A stretch of DNA of 64,000 bases from Mucilaginibacter sp. CSA2-8R (GCF_038806765.1 NZ_CP152389.1:4650001-4714000), one strand, 5' to 3'; shown: positions 7,260 through 16,861, counted from the stretch's first letter. A program made the numbers and translations. Notes: generated by a model not told the origin, from the letters alone.

Positions 7260-9833
7260 ATGAAACGCCACGTGCTCAGCCTAACTTTTGCAGTACTAAT
7301 ACCGGCTGTATTGCTTTCGTTAACATTAAACGATGATGGCTTAAACAAACTCATCAGCAATATAGAGCATTACCAAGAAACGCATCCGCAAGAAAAAATC
7401 CATTTACAATTCGACAAGCCCCAGTATGCAGCGCATGACACCATGTGGTTTAAAGGCTATATTGTAAATGCCGAAGAAAATAAATTATCGGCTTTGAGCA
7501 AGGTGGTTTATGTAGAGGCTATCAACGAACAAGACTATGTATGTAAAAGGCTGATTTTACCTGTAACCAACGGTTTGTTTAGCGGAGATATTGACCTTGA
7601 GAGTACCGTATTTCTAACAGGTAATTACCGTTTAAGGGCTTATACAAAATGGATGCAAAACTTTCCGGCAGATTATTTTTTCGATAAGCTCATCAAGATA
7701 GAAAATGATGCAACCGGTAATGCTACCAATGCAAAAGCTATAGCTGAAGACAATAAACTCACTAACAGCAATTTGCCGAACAGAACACCAGGCGACCGAG
7801 TAAATGTGCAGAATGAGGATTTAGATGTGCAATTTTTTCCGGAAGGCGGCAATCTGATTAACGGATTACGCTCTCGCTTGGCATTTAAAATGACGGCAGC
7901 AAACGGTTTGGGATATAATACAGAAGGCTATATAGAAGATACTCAACATCACAAAATCACTGATATTAATGCCGAACACTTTGGTATGGGTATTTTTGTT
8001 TTGGTACCGCAAAATGGCATTACTTATCAAGCTGTCATCAAATTAAGTAACGGCACCAGCAAAGCATATCAACTCCCCGCCGCCCAGGCTCAGGGTTACA
8101 CCTTATCGGTTAGTCATGTTAACCAGGGTACTCCCAACGCCGCTAATAATGCGTTATCTGTACGGGTACAGTCCAGCATCAAATCGGCGTCCGGGCAGCC
8201 GCTTACACTTTTGGCCCAGGCTAATGGTGTTGTAAAATTGGTGAGTAAAGTAAACTTAGACGGTAACGGCACTTATTCAACATTGGTACCCGAATTCAAA
8301 TTGCCATTGGGCCTGGTGCAATTTACGCTATTTGATGCCGATTACGCACCTTTGGCACAACGTTTAATCTTTGTTAATAAAGATGGATTGCTCAATGCAA
8401 GCCTGGCAACCAACCAGCCGGTTTACGGTAAGCGTCAAAAAGTTGATTTACAACTAAAGGTTAACGACAACAATAACAGCCCCGTGGTAGGCGCATTTTC
8501 GGTTGCGGTAACTACGCAAAATAAGGAAACAACTATTAACGATGAGACCACTATTAAGAGCAACCTACTGTTAACATCTGATATTAAAGGTTTTGTAGAA
8601 CAACCAAACTATTATTTCAACTACAAAAACGAAAGCGAAGCCTCGGCAAAAATGAAGCAGATGGATTTACTGATGCTGACGCAGGGCTGGACCCGTTTTG
8701 CTTGGAAAGATTTACAGCAGGATAATTATGCCGAATTAAAATATAAGCCTGAGCAAAGCCTTGTTTTAAAGGGCAGAGTAATGTCGTTAAAAAATGAGCC
8801 ATATAGTGGAGTTGGTATTAACTTATTTGCCCCGTCGCAACTGATGCTTAGAGATACGGTAGCCGACAGCAAAGGATTTTTTGAGTTTAGTGACCTGGAC
8901 ATTGCCGATACCGTAAATTTTATTGTACGGACCAAAGCCCCTAAAGCGGGTAAAAATATTAAAATACTGATTGACGACGACGTACCTGCTGTTTCAAACA
9001 TAAAGTTTCGTAAGGTGGCTCCATTTATGCTTACGGCTCCATTGACAAGTTTATCAAATGGTGGTAATGATCGGCCGAATCAAGCAGTGCAAGAGTCAAC
9101 ACTGAAAAAAGGAGTTTTACTCAAAGAGGTTCGGGTTAAGTTGCGCATGCCACCGGTTATACCTAACTCTATAGCAGACCCTCTAATTCGGCCCGATATT
9201 GTGCTGACCGAAGAACAGACCAAAGGTAAATCGGATGTGGCGCGGCTTTTATTTGGTAAGCATGGCGGCGTAAAAATTGCAAATAATTGGATTTTTGGTA
9301 CAGCGCCGCCAAGAGGCAATAATCCGCCAGAAGGCAAGATGCTCGTATATTTAGATGGCCTGCTAACAGACAATCTTGACGCTGTAAGTGCAAACAACTT
9401 AGCAGGTATACAAGTTTACCGGCACGGACCTCAGGCTACCCAAATAACTCTACAACACGGCGTTGGCGGTGGCTTTTTACCTGATTTTACTCCTCTTGAA
9501 GAAGAAGGCTATTACGGCGTGGTCGTGTTAACTACTAACAGAAAATCAGGCAGAGACATAAAAGCTGCCCCGGGTCTTTTAAATGTTAAAGGACTTGGCT
9601 ATGCCGTAATTAAGGATTTTTATTTACCAAAATACGACGCTCCAAATGTTGACCGCAAAGCAGACCATCGTTCTACGATATTTTGGAAACCTGATATTAT
9701 TACCAATGACAAAGGTGAAGTAAACTTAAGTTTTTACACTGCCGACACGCTTGGAAAATATTTAGTCACCTTAGAAGGGCTTGACGTTAAAGGTAACCTG
9801 GTAAGAAATACCTACAGCTTTGAAGTGAAATAA
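7260..9833 (+). CDS. secreted MG2-like / carboxypeptidase-regulatory / TonB-plug protein without a barrel
   Basis: A large exported protein of a Bacteroidota family often named 'TonB-dependent receptor plug domain' or 'carboxypeptidase regulatory-like' protein. Residues 1-22 are a hydrophobic export signal. A macroglobulin MG2-like domain starts near residue 45 (IHLQFDKPQYAAHDTMWFKG). A carboxypeptidase-D-like beta-sandwich lies near 500-570 (LVLKGRVMSLKNEPYSGVGI, then SKGFFEFSDLD). A plug-like region is near 620-760 (KMLVYLDGLLTDNLDA, then LAGIQVYRHGP). The C-terminus is a second macroglobulin-like module (NDKGEVNLSFYTAD). No beta-barrel follows, so it cannot itself be a transporter. It is a lone gene ending at a strong terminator. 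A role as a surface or periplasmic protein in assembly or protection is inference. Confidence 0.7.
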   Translation: MKRHVLSLTFAVLIPAVLLSLTLNDDGLNKLISNIEHYQETHPQEKIHLQFDKPQYAAHDTMWFKGYIVNAEENKLSALSKVVYVEAINEQDYVCKRLILPVTNGLFSGDIDLESTVFLTGNYRLRAYTKWMQNFPADYFFDKLIKIENDATGNATNAKAIAEDNKLTNSNLPNRTPGDRVNVQNEDLDVQFFPEGGNLINGLRSRLAFKMTAANGLGYNTEGYIEDTQHHKITDINAEHFGMGIFVLVPQNGITYQAVIKLSNGTSKAYQLPAAQAQGYTLSVSHVNQGTPNAANNALSVRVQSSIKSASGQPLTLLAQANGVVKLVSKVNLDGNGTYSTLVPEFKLPLGLVQFTLFDADYAPLAQRLIFVNKDGLLNASLATNQPVYGKRQKVDLQLKVNDNNNSPVVGAFSVAVTTQNKETTINDETTIKSNLLLTSDIKGFVEQPNYYFNYKNESEASAKMKQMDLLMLTQGWTRFAWKDLQQDNYAELKYKPEQSLVLKGRVMSLKNEPYSGVGINLFAPSQLMLRDTVADSKGFFEFSDLDIADTVNFIVRTKAPKAGKNIKILIDDDVPAVSNIKFRKVAPFMLTAPLTSLSNGGNDRPNQAVQESTLKKGVLLKEVRVKLRMPPVIPNSIADPLIRPDIVLTEEQTKGKSDVARLLFGKHGGVKIANNWIFGTAPPRGNNPPEGKMLVYLDGLLTDNLDAVSANNLAGIQVYRHGPQATQITLQHGVGGGFLPDFTPLEEEGYYGVVVLTTNRKSGRDIKAAPGLLNVKGLGYAVIKDFYLPKYDAPNVDRKADHRSTIFWKPDIITNDKGEVNLSFYTADTLGKYLVTLEGLDVKGNLVRNTYSFEVK

Positions 9834-9862
9834 AGCAATTTTAACTGTTCGTAATATGCAAA

Positions 9863-9900
9863 ACAAGTAAGCCGCCCTTGTACAAAGGCGGCTTACTTGT
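9863..9900. terminator. bidirectional terminator between the MG2/plug gene and recA
   Basis: A perfect 14-bp stem, ACAAGTAAGCCGCC with GGCGGCTTACTTGT, closes a 10-base loop between two convergent genes. The flanking T-runs are poor, but stem length and position support termination for both. Confidence 0.8.
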
Positions 9901-9924
9901 CACTTATAAAGAAACTAGAACTTA

Positions 9925-10941
9925 TTATACTTCTTCGGTCTGGCCTTCGCCTGATACCACTTCTTTGATCTTGTTTTCCAGTTCTTCGGCTAACTCCGGA
10001 TTATCAATAATCAGCTGTTTTACGGCATCACGGCCCTGGCCTAAGCGGCTATCACCATAGCTAAACCACGAACCTGCTTTTTTAATAATGTTATGCTCAA
10101 CACCTAAGTCAATAATCTCGCCGGCTTTAGATATACCTTCGCCAAACATAATATCAAACTCGGCTAAACGGAACGGCGGTGCTACTTTGTTTTTCACAAT
10201 TTTCACCTTCACACGATTACCTGACACCTCGTCGCTATCTTTAATTTGCGATATACGGCGAACGTCTAAACGTACCGAAGCATAAAATTTAAGGGCGTTA
10301 CCGCCGGTAGTAGTTTCGGGGTTACCGAACATCACACCGATTTTATCACGCAACTGGTTGATGAAGATACAGCAACATCCTGTTTTGCTGATGGTACCGG
10401 TAAGCTTACGCAATGCCTGAGACATTAAACGGGCATGTAAACCCATTTTAGAATCACCCATTTCGCCTTCAATCTCGCCTTTAGGTACTAAAGCCGCAAC
10501 CGAGTCAATTACTAAAATGTCAATAGCTCCAGAGCGAATCAGGTTATCAGCAATCTCCAAGGCCTGCTCACCGTTATCCGGCTGAGAGATTAAAAGATTC
10601 TCTACGTCAACACCTAACTTTTGTGCATAAAAACGGTCAAAAGCGTGCTCGGCATCAATAAAGGCTGCAATGCCACCTTTTTTCTGCGCTTCGGCAATGG
10701 CGTGTATAGCCAATGTTGTTTTACCCGACGACTCCGGACCATAAATTTCGATAACACGGCCTTTAGGTAAACCACCTACACCTAAAGCTAAATCGAGGGT
10801 AAGCGAACCGGTCGGGATAACCTCGATAGGCTCGATTACAGAATCACCCAGTTTCATGATGGTTCCTTTACCGTATGATTTTTCCAGCTTATCTAATGTA
10901 AGCTGTAATGCTTTTAATTTATCTGCGCTTGCGTTACTCAT
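9925..10941 (-). CDS. recA: recombinase RecA
   Basis: RecA polymerises on single-stranded DNA, drives homologous strand exchange and, where a LexA-type repressor exists, triggers its self-cleavage. The Walker A motif GPESSGKT is at 68-75. Also present are the Walker B region (IDILVIDSVAAL), the DNA-binding loops around MGDSKMGLHARLMSQALRKL, and FINQLRDKIGVMFGNPETTT. At 338 residues with an acidic C-terminal tail (EVVSGEGQTEEV) it is complete. It is monocistronic. A promoter-like TATATTTG lies just upstream, and a perfect 8-bp inverted repeat sits where the -33 element should be, suggesting repression. Confidence 0.98.
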   Translation of the reverse strand: MSNASADKLKALQLTLDKLEKSYGKGTIMKLGDSVIEPIEVIPTGSLTLDLALGVGGLPKGRVIEIYGPESSGKTTLAIHAIAEAQKKGGIAAFIDAEHAFDRFYAQKLGVDVENLLISQPDNGEQALEIADNLIRSGAIDILVIDSVAALVPKGEIEGEMGDSKMGLHARLMSQALRKLTGTISKTGCCCIFINQLRDKIGVMFGNPETTTGGNALKFYASVRLDVRRISQIKDSDEVSGNRVKVKIVKNKVAPPFRLAEFDIMFGEGISKAGEIIDLGVEHNIIKKAGSWFSYGDSRLGQGRDAVKQLIIDNPELAEELENKIKEVVSGEGQTEEV

Positions 10942-10959
10942 CTTAATTATTTTCTATAA

Positions 10960-10967
10960 CAAATATA
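10960..10967 (-). promoter_or_regulatory. probable recA promoter, -7 element
   Basis: On the minus strand this reads TATATTTG, an exact match to the Bacteroidota -7 consensus TAnnTTTG, 19 bases upstream of the recA ATG. The -33 position is occupied by TTTAG at 10990-10986, a partial match to TTTG. The implied leader is only about a dozen bases. Confidence 0.5.
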
Positions 10968-10981
10968 CCTATTTAAGTTAG

Positions 10982-11002
10982 ATTACTAAAAAAATTAGTA
11001 AT
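10982..11002. promoter_or_regulatory. candidate operator: 8-bp inverted repeat at the recA promoter
   Basis: ATTACTAA and TTAGTAAT flank AAAAA, giving a perfect 21-bp dyad that spans the expected -33 position of recA. A bound repressor here would block transcription. A LexA-type role is inference; no lexA gene is in the window. Confidence 0.45.
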
Positions 11003-11138
11003 TTATTTTAAGTGCTGTAAATATAAAAAAGTAAAGCTTATACAAATATTTTCAGGTTTACAGACAGATATAACAAACCCTTGAGGCTTATTGTGTCGTA
11101 TAAAAGTACAGCTTATATTTTATTTTATCTTCATCACT

Positions 11139-11939
11139 ATGCCATTAAAAAAAGGCGAGTTCATCCCGGCTATTGTTAAACGCGTTGCACGCCATAGCTT
11201 TAAGTACGGCTGGCACGGTAACTATCCTACATGGGAAGCTGCCCAACAAAAAACCACCGGCTATGATGCCAACTCCGTTTTGCAGCGGGTAAGAGCAGGC
11301 GCTTTAAAAGTAAAAGAAGGCCAGTATGCTTATGAGCGCGATGGCATCAATTACCCGAATATAGAAGTGGCCTACCCTCTGTTGGCTGCTCTGTTATGGA
11401 TTGCCTCTCAAAACAACAATCATTTAAGTTTAATAGACTATGGTGGTTCACTGGGTACGTCGTACCGGCAAAACTTTCCGTTTTTAAAGCATCTGCACAG
11501 CCTGCAATGGAATTTAATAGAGCAACCTATGTTTGTAGACGAAGGCCGAAAAAACTTTGAAGATGAGCATTTACGCTTTTATTACTCGCTCAACGAAGTG
11601 TTACCGCAGCACCAACCGCAGCTTTTGCTATTTTCGAGCTCGCTGCAATATATGCAGCAACCTTACGAGCTGCTTACCCAAGCCAAGCAATCAGGCATTC
11701 CATATTTAATGATTGATCGTACAGCATTTATTGACACGCCGGAAGACCGGCTTACCATACAAAAGGTGCCGCCTGCGTTTTATGATGCCTCTTACCCCTG
11801 CTGGTTTTTTAGTCAAAGCAAAATGAATAATTTTTTGCAGGATACTTACGAACCTGTTTTTGGCTTCACCTCGGGTCAGAAAGTTGTTTTAGGCCTCGAA
11901 GAACTGGACTATACCGGGCAATTATGGAAAAGAATATAG
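11139..11939 (+). CDS. putative methyltransferase, TIGR04325 family
   Basis: Resembles the TIGR04325 (LIC12133-type) putative methyltransferases, found near surface-polysaccharide genes in many bacteria. Seen: an N-terminal FKYGWHGNYPTWEAA block, a SAM-binding-like motif LSLIDYGGSLGTSY at about residues 107-120, ending its beta-strand in IEQPMFVDEGR, and a later strand QPQLLLFSSSLQYM. I chose the ATG at 11139, giving MPLKKGEF and 266 residues, because the 16 extra residues from the upstream in-frame start are an unusual hydrophobic lead with no match to the family. It stands alone, converging on the permease gene with an 18-base gap. The methyl acceptor is unknown. Confidence 0.7.
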   Translation: MPLKKGEFIPAIVKRVARHSFKYGWHGNYPTWEAAQQKTTGYDANSVLQRVRAGALKVKEGQYAYERDGINYPNIEVAYPLLAALLWIASQNNNHLSLIDYGGSLGTSYRQNFPFLKHLHSLQWNLIEQPMFVDEGRKNFEDEHLRFYYSLNEVLPQHQPQLLLFSSSLQYMQQPYELLTQAKQSGIPYLMIDRTAFIDTPEDRLTIQKVPPAFYDASYPCWFFSQSKMNNFLQDTYEPVFGFTSGQKVVLGLEELDYTGQLWKRI

Positions 11940-11957
11940 TTAATCAACGCTTTACTC

Positions 11958-14369
11958 TTACTCCCTTTTTAAACCGCTTATCGGATTAGTTAAAGCTGCT
12001 TTTACAGATTGTGCGCTGATGACTAACAACGCACTTACCAAAACCCCGCCTATACCCAGCATAAGCATATACCAAGGTACCATCTGCCTGTAAGCAAACC
12101 CATTAAGCCACTTTTGCATACATACCCAGGATATGGGCAGCGCAAAGAGTATGGCAATCAATATTAACCTCATAAAATCTTTAGATAATAAAACCACCAC
12201 ATTACTAACACTGGCCCCTAACACTTTCCGGATACCGATTTCTTTGGTGCGTTGCTCGGCCGCGTAAGCCGCTAACCCTAGCAGGCCCAGGCAAGCAATG
12301 ATAATTGCTAAAGCTGCAAAACTCATGAATAATTTACCCAAGCGCTGCTCTGAACGATAAACGGTCTCAAAACTTTCGTTCATAAACGCATAATCAAGAT
12401 GCTGGTTAGGCGCTAAGTCTTTCCATGCCTGTGTTATTTGCGTTAACAGTGTAGGTAAATTGCCTGAGTTGATACGTACGCTTATAGCACCTGTATCCTC
12501 CTGCAACATCATGATAACAGGCGTAATATTATCTCTTAAAGTATTAAAGTTAAAATCATTAACTACACCTAATACTTCATAAATTTTCACTCCTCCGGTT
12601 GATGGCCTGTACAACTTTTGCCGCATCGGGTTGATAGTTATACCAAGCATACGAGCCGCTGCCTGGTTGATAATAACACCCGATGAATCGGTTTGCATGT
12701 TGTTGGCAAAGTTACGCCCTGCGGTCAACGTCATCCCCATGGTGTTTAGGTAGTGCTCATCTACATACCATATCTCGGTGTACAGCGCACTTTTAGGATC
12801 AACTTTTGGGCTGCTAAAAACAGCATCCGGATTACGGTTACCGCCTACCGGCAAAAAGCTGCTCAGTGTGGCATCGGTTACTCCGGTTAATTGCTTTATA
12901 CGTTGTTGTAAGAGCCGGGCCTTTGTGCCTAAAATATTGGTATGATTAATTACCAAAACCTGGTTACGGTTAAAACCCAGATTTTTATTTTGAATGTATT
13001 TAAGCTGATGATAAATAAAAAGTGTACTAACAATTAAAAATATGGACACGGCAAACTGGAATACGACTAAGCTGCTCCGCAAGTGATTTTTCTTAAAACT
13101 TGAATAAAGCGCTCCCTTTAACACTACTGCTGGTTTAAACGACGATAAGAAAAATGCAGGATAAGCACCTGCTAATACACTAACCAACAATATCATCACC
13201 GTAAATACGGGCAATACAGTTAACAAGCTATTTAAACCAACGGTAAACTGTTTACCCGATAATTGATTAAACCAAGGTAAAGCCATCCAAGCCAGCAACA
13301 GCGCTATGATTGATGCTATTGATGTTAAAATGAATGATTCGGATAAAAACTGGAAGATTAAATGCATTTTGGACGAACCCAAAACTTTTCTGACACCAAC
13401 TTCGCGGGCACGTTTGGCCGAACGGGCGGTGGCCAAATTCATGAAATTGATGCACGCTACCAGCAAGATAAATACCGCAACTACAAGCAGTATGTAAACA
13501 TAAGTAATACTACCATTGGCTGCCAGCTCGAACTGCCTGTTTGATTTTAAATGGATGTCTTTAAGCGCAATTAAATTATATCGAAAATAGTTACCCATTT
13601 TTTCGAAGCTATTCATATTCATTTGCGCCGACTGCGCCTCAGTTTCTCTACGTATTAATGCCGGGAATTTAGATTGCAAGGTTTGTGCATTGGCATTGGG
13701 TTTAAGCAATACATAGGTATTTACGTTATAACTAAACCAGTTGGTTATTTTGTATTCTGGCCGGGTAGCAAATGAGATAAAAAAGTCGTAGTTGAAATGC
13801 AATTGCGAAGGCAAATCGCTAATTACACCGGTAACTTTTAGGTTTAACTGGTCTTCTGCCAGCAGTGTTTGCCCTATTGCGGCTTGCACACTTTTAAAGT
13901 ATCGTTTAGCGGTACTTTCGGTAATTACCACCGTATTGGGTTCTGTTAATGCACTTCTGGCGTTCCCGGCCAGCATGGGCAGATTAAAAAATTTAAAAAT
14001 TCCTGGGTCTGCATATATAATTTTTTCTTCCTGTATGTTTTCGTCTCCTTTTTTTAATCTTAACCCAAAATCGTGGTACAGGCGTACTACTTGCTGCACT
14101 TCGGGATAGTTACCAAGCAAAGCTGCCGCCAGCGGTGGCGGTGTAATGGCATAGGATGAGGCATTGCCACCAAACTTAATATCGGCGTTTACCCGGTATA
14201 TGCGGTTAGCATCAGGGCTTATACGGTCATAACTAAGCTCATCAATTACATACAACAGGATAGGCAAGCAAGTGGCCAGGCCCAGGGCTAAACCTAAAAC
14301 GTTGATGATAGCAAACGCTTTATTCTTTTGTAAGCTGCGCCATGCCAGCCTGATGTACATTTTATTCAT
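11958..14369 (-). CDS. ABC transporter permease, MacB/FtsX type
   Basis: An inner-membrane permease with two FtsX modules, the kind used by MacB-like mechanotransmission transporters rather than classical importers. The 803 residues contain an N-terminal helix (FAIINVLGLALGLATCLPIL), a periplasmic MacB_PCD domain beginning DELSYDRISPDANRIYRV, three helices (about 285-400), a fourth helix and a second periplasmic domain from about 440, and a C-terminal FtsX module with TKEIGIRKVLGAS, the usual coupling-helix signature. The first module carries the matching AREVGVRKVLGSS. No ATP-binding subunit is adjacent, which is common for this Bacteroidota family. A GTTAA-rich element resembling that of the two SusC genes lies about 93 bases upstream. 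The substrate is unknown. Confidence 0.88.
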   Translation of the reverse strand: MNKMYIRLAWRSLQKNKAFAIINVLGLALGLATCLPILLYVIDELSYDRISPDANRIYRVNADIKFGGNASSYAITPPPLAAALLGNYPEVQQVVRLYHDFGLRLKKGDENIQEEKIIYADPGIFKFFNLPMLAGNARSALTEPNTVVITESTAKRYFKSVQAAIGQTLLAEDQLNLKVTGVISDLPSQLHFNYDFFISFATRPEYKITNWFSYNVNTYVLLKPNANAQTLQSKFPALIRRETEAQSAQMNMNSFEKMGNYFRYNLIALKDIHLKSNRQFELAANGSITYVYILLVVAVFILLVACINFMNLATARSAKRAREVGVRKVLGSSKMHLIFQFLSESFILTSIASIIALLLAWMALPWFNQLSGKQFTVGLNSLLTVLPVFTVMILLVSVLAGAYPAFFLSSFKPAVVLKGALYSSFKKNHLRSSLVVFQFAVSIFLIVSTLFIYHQLKYIQNKNLGFNRNQVLVINHTNILGTKARLLQQRIKQLTGVTDATLSSFLPVGGNRNPDAVFSSPKVDPKSALYTEIWYVDEHYLNTMGMTLTAGRNFANNMQTDSSGVIINQAAARMLGITINPMRQKLYRPSTGGVKIYEVLGVVNDFNFNTLRDNITPVIMMLQEDTGAISVRINSGNLPTLLTQITQAWKDLAPNQHLDYAFMNESFETVYRSEQRLGKLFMSFAALAIIIACLGLLGLAAYAAEQRTKEIGIRKVLGASVSNVVVLLSKDFMRLILIAILFALPISWVCMQKWLNGFAYRQMVPWYMLMLGIGGVLVSALLVISAQSVKAALTNPISGLKRE

Positions 14370-14461
14370 GACAAGTTATTAGGAAAGGTATTTTAATGAT
14401 TCTTGAACGATACATCAAAACCATCGGTCATGAAAGTAGGCAAAACAGCACCAAATCGTCT

Positions 14462-14476
14462 GTTAAAATATGTTAA
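14462..14476 (-). promoter_or_regulatory. TTAAC direct-repeat element upstream of the permease gene
   Basis: On the minus strand it reads TTAACATATTTTAAC. It differs by one base from the 15-mer found at both SusC promoters and has the same orientation and a similar distance (about 93 bases) to the start codon. Confidence 0.3.
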
Positions 14477-14487
14477 TTAACTTATTA

Positions 14488-14679
14488 TCAATGCCGCAAG
14501 CTATCATACCTTACTATTGCCGGCATATCAAACCCTTTCCTTATTGCTATATCATTTGCGACTGAAGTAGCCCCCTTTACAAAATCAGAGTGAACGCCAA
14601 TTTTGATATAGTGCTGGATGTAAACTTTCGAATATCCTAATGATGTATATTCTGTCGTTCGCGATACCCCGGCAACAAG
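14488..14679 (-). pseudogene. possible gene remnant between permease and phosphomutase genes
   Basis: The minus strand between a TAG and a TGA stop is open for about 63 codons and reads like protein, with segments such as GYSKVYIQHYIKIGVHSDF and VANDIAIRKGFDMPAIVRY. There is no in-frame ATG, GTG or TTG. It looks like the C-terminal end of a lost gene, but an accidental open frame is possible. I do not recognise the family. The remainder of the 14370-14738 gap shows only the TTAAC element. Confidence 0.25.
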
Positions 14680-14738
14680 CTATGACTTTTACAGCATACC
14701 CATAACCTCATTACTCGGACGGCAGGTGTATCTGCCAA

Positions 14739-14779
14739 AAAACAAAGTCCCTGCACTCATCGCACAGGGACTTTGTTTT
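14739..14779. terminator. terminator downstream of the phosphomutase gene
   Basis: A perfect 15-bp stem, AAAACAAAGTCCCTG with CAGGGACTTTGTTTT, has an 11-base loop and lies 20 bases past the phosphomutase stop on the minus strand, with T-runs at its end. Confidence 0.85.
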
Positions 14780-14798
14780 GTATTATAGAGCGAGATAC

Positions 14799-16535
14799 TT
14801 AGATACCCAAATCTTTCATCAGCGCATCTACCTTAGCATCTAATTGCTTTTCGGTTTCTGCATAAGCATCTTTATTAGCCAATTTGGTATTTACGCTACA
14901 ATAAAATTTAATTTTTGGCTCAGTACCAGATGGTCGTGCCGACACAATGCTGCCATCCTCGGTAATAAACTGTAAAACATCAGATTGAGGCAACTCGATG
15001 GGAGTTGTGGTATTATCGGTTAAATTAGTTTCTACACGTTTTTCGTAATCCTTCAGTGCAACCACTTTAGATCCGCCCAGTGTTGCCGGCGGGTTGTTGC
15101 GGTATTTATCCATCATGGCTACAATCTCTTCGGCACCGGTTTTACCTTTTTTGGTAATCGAGATCAGTTTTTCTTTATAAAAACCGTACTCCAGGTAAAT
15201 ATCAACTAACGCTTCGAATAAGCTGCTGCCATTATCTTTGTAAAATGCAGTCATTTCGGCAATAAAGGCACTCGATACTACAGCATCTTTATCACGTACA
15301 AATTCACCAATCAGGTAACCAAAGCTTTCTTCGCCACCGCCAATAAAGGTTTGATTACCTTCTAACTCGGTCATCACCTCGCCAATATATTTAAAGCCGG
15401 TAAGTGTGTTATAACATTTTACATCCTTGCTTTTTGCAATAGCATCAATCAGGTAAGTGGTAACAATAGTCTTTACAATATACTCATTGCCGGTAAGCTT
15501 ACCTTTTTGCTGCCAGGCCGACAACAAGTAGCTGATCAGCAAACTGGCAATTTGGTTGCCATTTAGCAAAACAAACTCATTGTTATTGTTTTTAACGGCA
15601 ATAGCCACGCGGTCGGCGTCAGGGTCGGTAGCCATTACTAAATCGGCATCGGTTTCCTGTGCTTTTTTAATGGCTAAAGTTAGCGCCTCGCGCTCTTCGG
15701 GGTTAGGATAAACTACTGTAGGGAAATTACCATCAGGTGTGCTTTGCTCTTCTACCAAAATCACGTTTTCGAAACCGAATTGTTTAAGGGCTTTAGGCAC
15801 CATGGTAATACCGGTGCCATGCAGCGGCGAGTATACAATTTTAAGATTTTTTTGACGCTGTATGGCTTCCGGCGATACCGACAAAGTAGTAATTGCATCT
15901 AAATACAATTTGTCAATCTCCTCACCCATTAACTCCACGTTAGCATCTTTGCGGGTAAACTTCACCTCGTCAATACTGGCAATGGCCGCAACTTCTTTCA
16001 TTACGGCTTCATCGTGCGGGGCAACAAACTGACCGCCATCGGCACCATAGGCTTTGTAGCCATTGTATTCTTTAGGATTGTGCGATGCTGTAAGCATTAC
16101 GCCGCTTTTACAACCCAGATGCCTAACGGCAAATGATAACTCGGGCGTTGGTCTTAACTCTTTAAAGAAGTATACATGAATATCATTAGCCGAAAACACA
16201 TCCGCAGTAATACCTGCTAATACGTCTGAATTATTACGGCTGTCGTGCGCAATAGCAACTTTAATAGTTTCGTTAGGGTAAGTTTTTTTAAGGTAGTTAG
16301 CCAAACCCTGAGTGGCTGCACCAATGGTGTATTTATTTATACGGTTTGAACCCGGCCCCATTAAGCCACGTAAGCCGCCCGTACCAAATTCAAGATTTTT
16401 GTAAAAAGAATCGGTTAGCTCGGTATAAGCTTTATCATCAATTAATTTCTGAACCGCCTGTTTAACATCGGCGTCGTAATTGCCCTCAAGCCATTGGTTG
16501 GCTTTCTGAAGAATGGTTGGGTCTAATTCCTGCAT
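14799..16535 (-). CDS. phospho-sugar mutase (phosphoglucomutase/phosphomannomutase)
   Basis: Interconverts hexose 1- and 6-phosphates in the cytoplasm, linking glycolysis with polysaccharide precursors. All four alpha-D-phosphohexomutase signatures are present: the phosphoserine loop TASHNPKEYNGYK (Ser151), the Mg2+ loop DPDADRV (Asp304, Asp306, Asp308), the sugar-specificity loop GGEESFGYLIG, and the phosphate-binding RPSGTEPKIKFY near the C-terminus. At 578 residues it belongs to the long PgmB/Pgm2-like Bacteroidota form. Whether glucose- or mannose-phosphate is preferred cannot be judged; GEES is typical of phosphoglucomutases of this subgroup. It is monocistronic with a strong terminator. 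Confidence 0.93.
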   Translation of the reverse strand: MQELDPTILQKANQWLEGNYDADVKQAVQKLIDDKAYTELTDSFYKNLEFGTGGLRGLMGPGSNRINKYTIGAATQGLANYLKKTYPNETIKVAIAHDSRNNSDVLAGITADVFSANDIHVYFFKELRPTPELSFAVRHLGCKSGVMLTASHNPKEYNGYKAYGADGGQFVAPHDEAVMKEVAAIASIDEVKFTRKDANVELMGEEIDKLYLDAITTLSVSPEAIQRQKNLKIVYSPLHGTGITMVPKALKQFGFENVILVEEQSTPDGNFPTVVYPNPEEREALTLAIKKAQETDADLVMATDPDADRVAIAVKNNNNEFVLLNGNQIASLLISYLLSAWQQKGKLTGNEYIVKTIVTTYLIDAIAKSKDVKCYNTLTGFKYIGEVMTELEGNQTFIGGGEESFGYLIGEFVRDKDAVVSSAFIAEMTAFYKDNGSSLFEALVDIYLEYGFYKEKLISITKKGKTGAEEIVAMMDKYRNNPPATLGGSKVVALKDYEKRVETNLTDNTTTPIELPQSDVLQFITEDGSIVSARPSGTEPKIKFYCSVNTKLANKDAYAETEKQLDAKVDALMKDLGI

Positions 16536-16861
16536 ATGGATTAATAATTTTTCGAAATAAATGCTACCTCAAATATGATAAATAAAAGCGAGGGTAGTAT
16601 TAAGAGATGTTTAAATAGTATGAAATGATAAAAAGAACAAATAAGCCGTAAAAGTTTGTGTTAAAATTCAAGTTTTACCCGTAGTACGCATAAATATAAC
16701 TATCGTTGCTGTAAACGACTTATTCCAGGACTTTTATTTTTTTAAGCAATATCAAACTTAAATGAGTACCAGTTACTTCAACCTTACTTCACCACAACAG
16801 CATCTTATAGAACTTTTTATTATTAAAAATTGTTATCAGTCACCAATTGAGAATTCTATTT
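16536..16861. other. intergenic region between divergent phosphomutase and small secreted-protein genes
   Basis: A 326-base AT-rich stretch that should hold both divergent promoters. I found no full TTTG/TAnnTTTG match, no hairpin and no RNA gene. A 40-codon frame at 16762-16884 overlaps the next gene out of frame and is not convincing. Confidence 0.4.
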
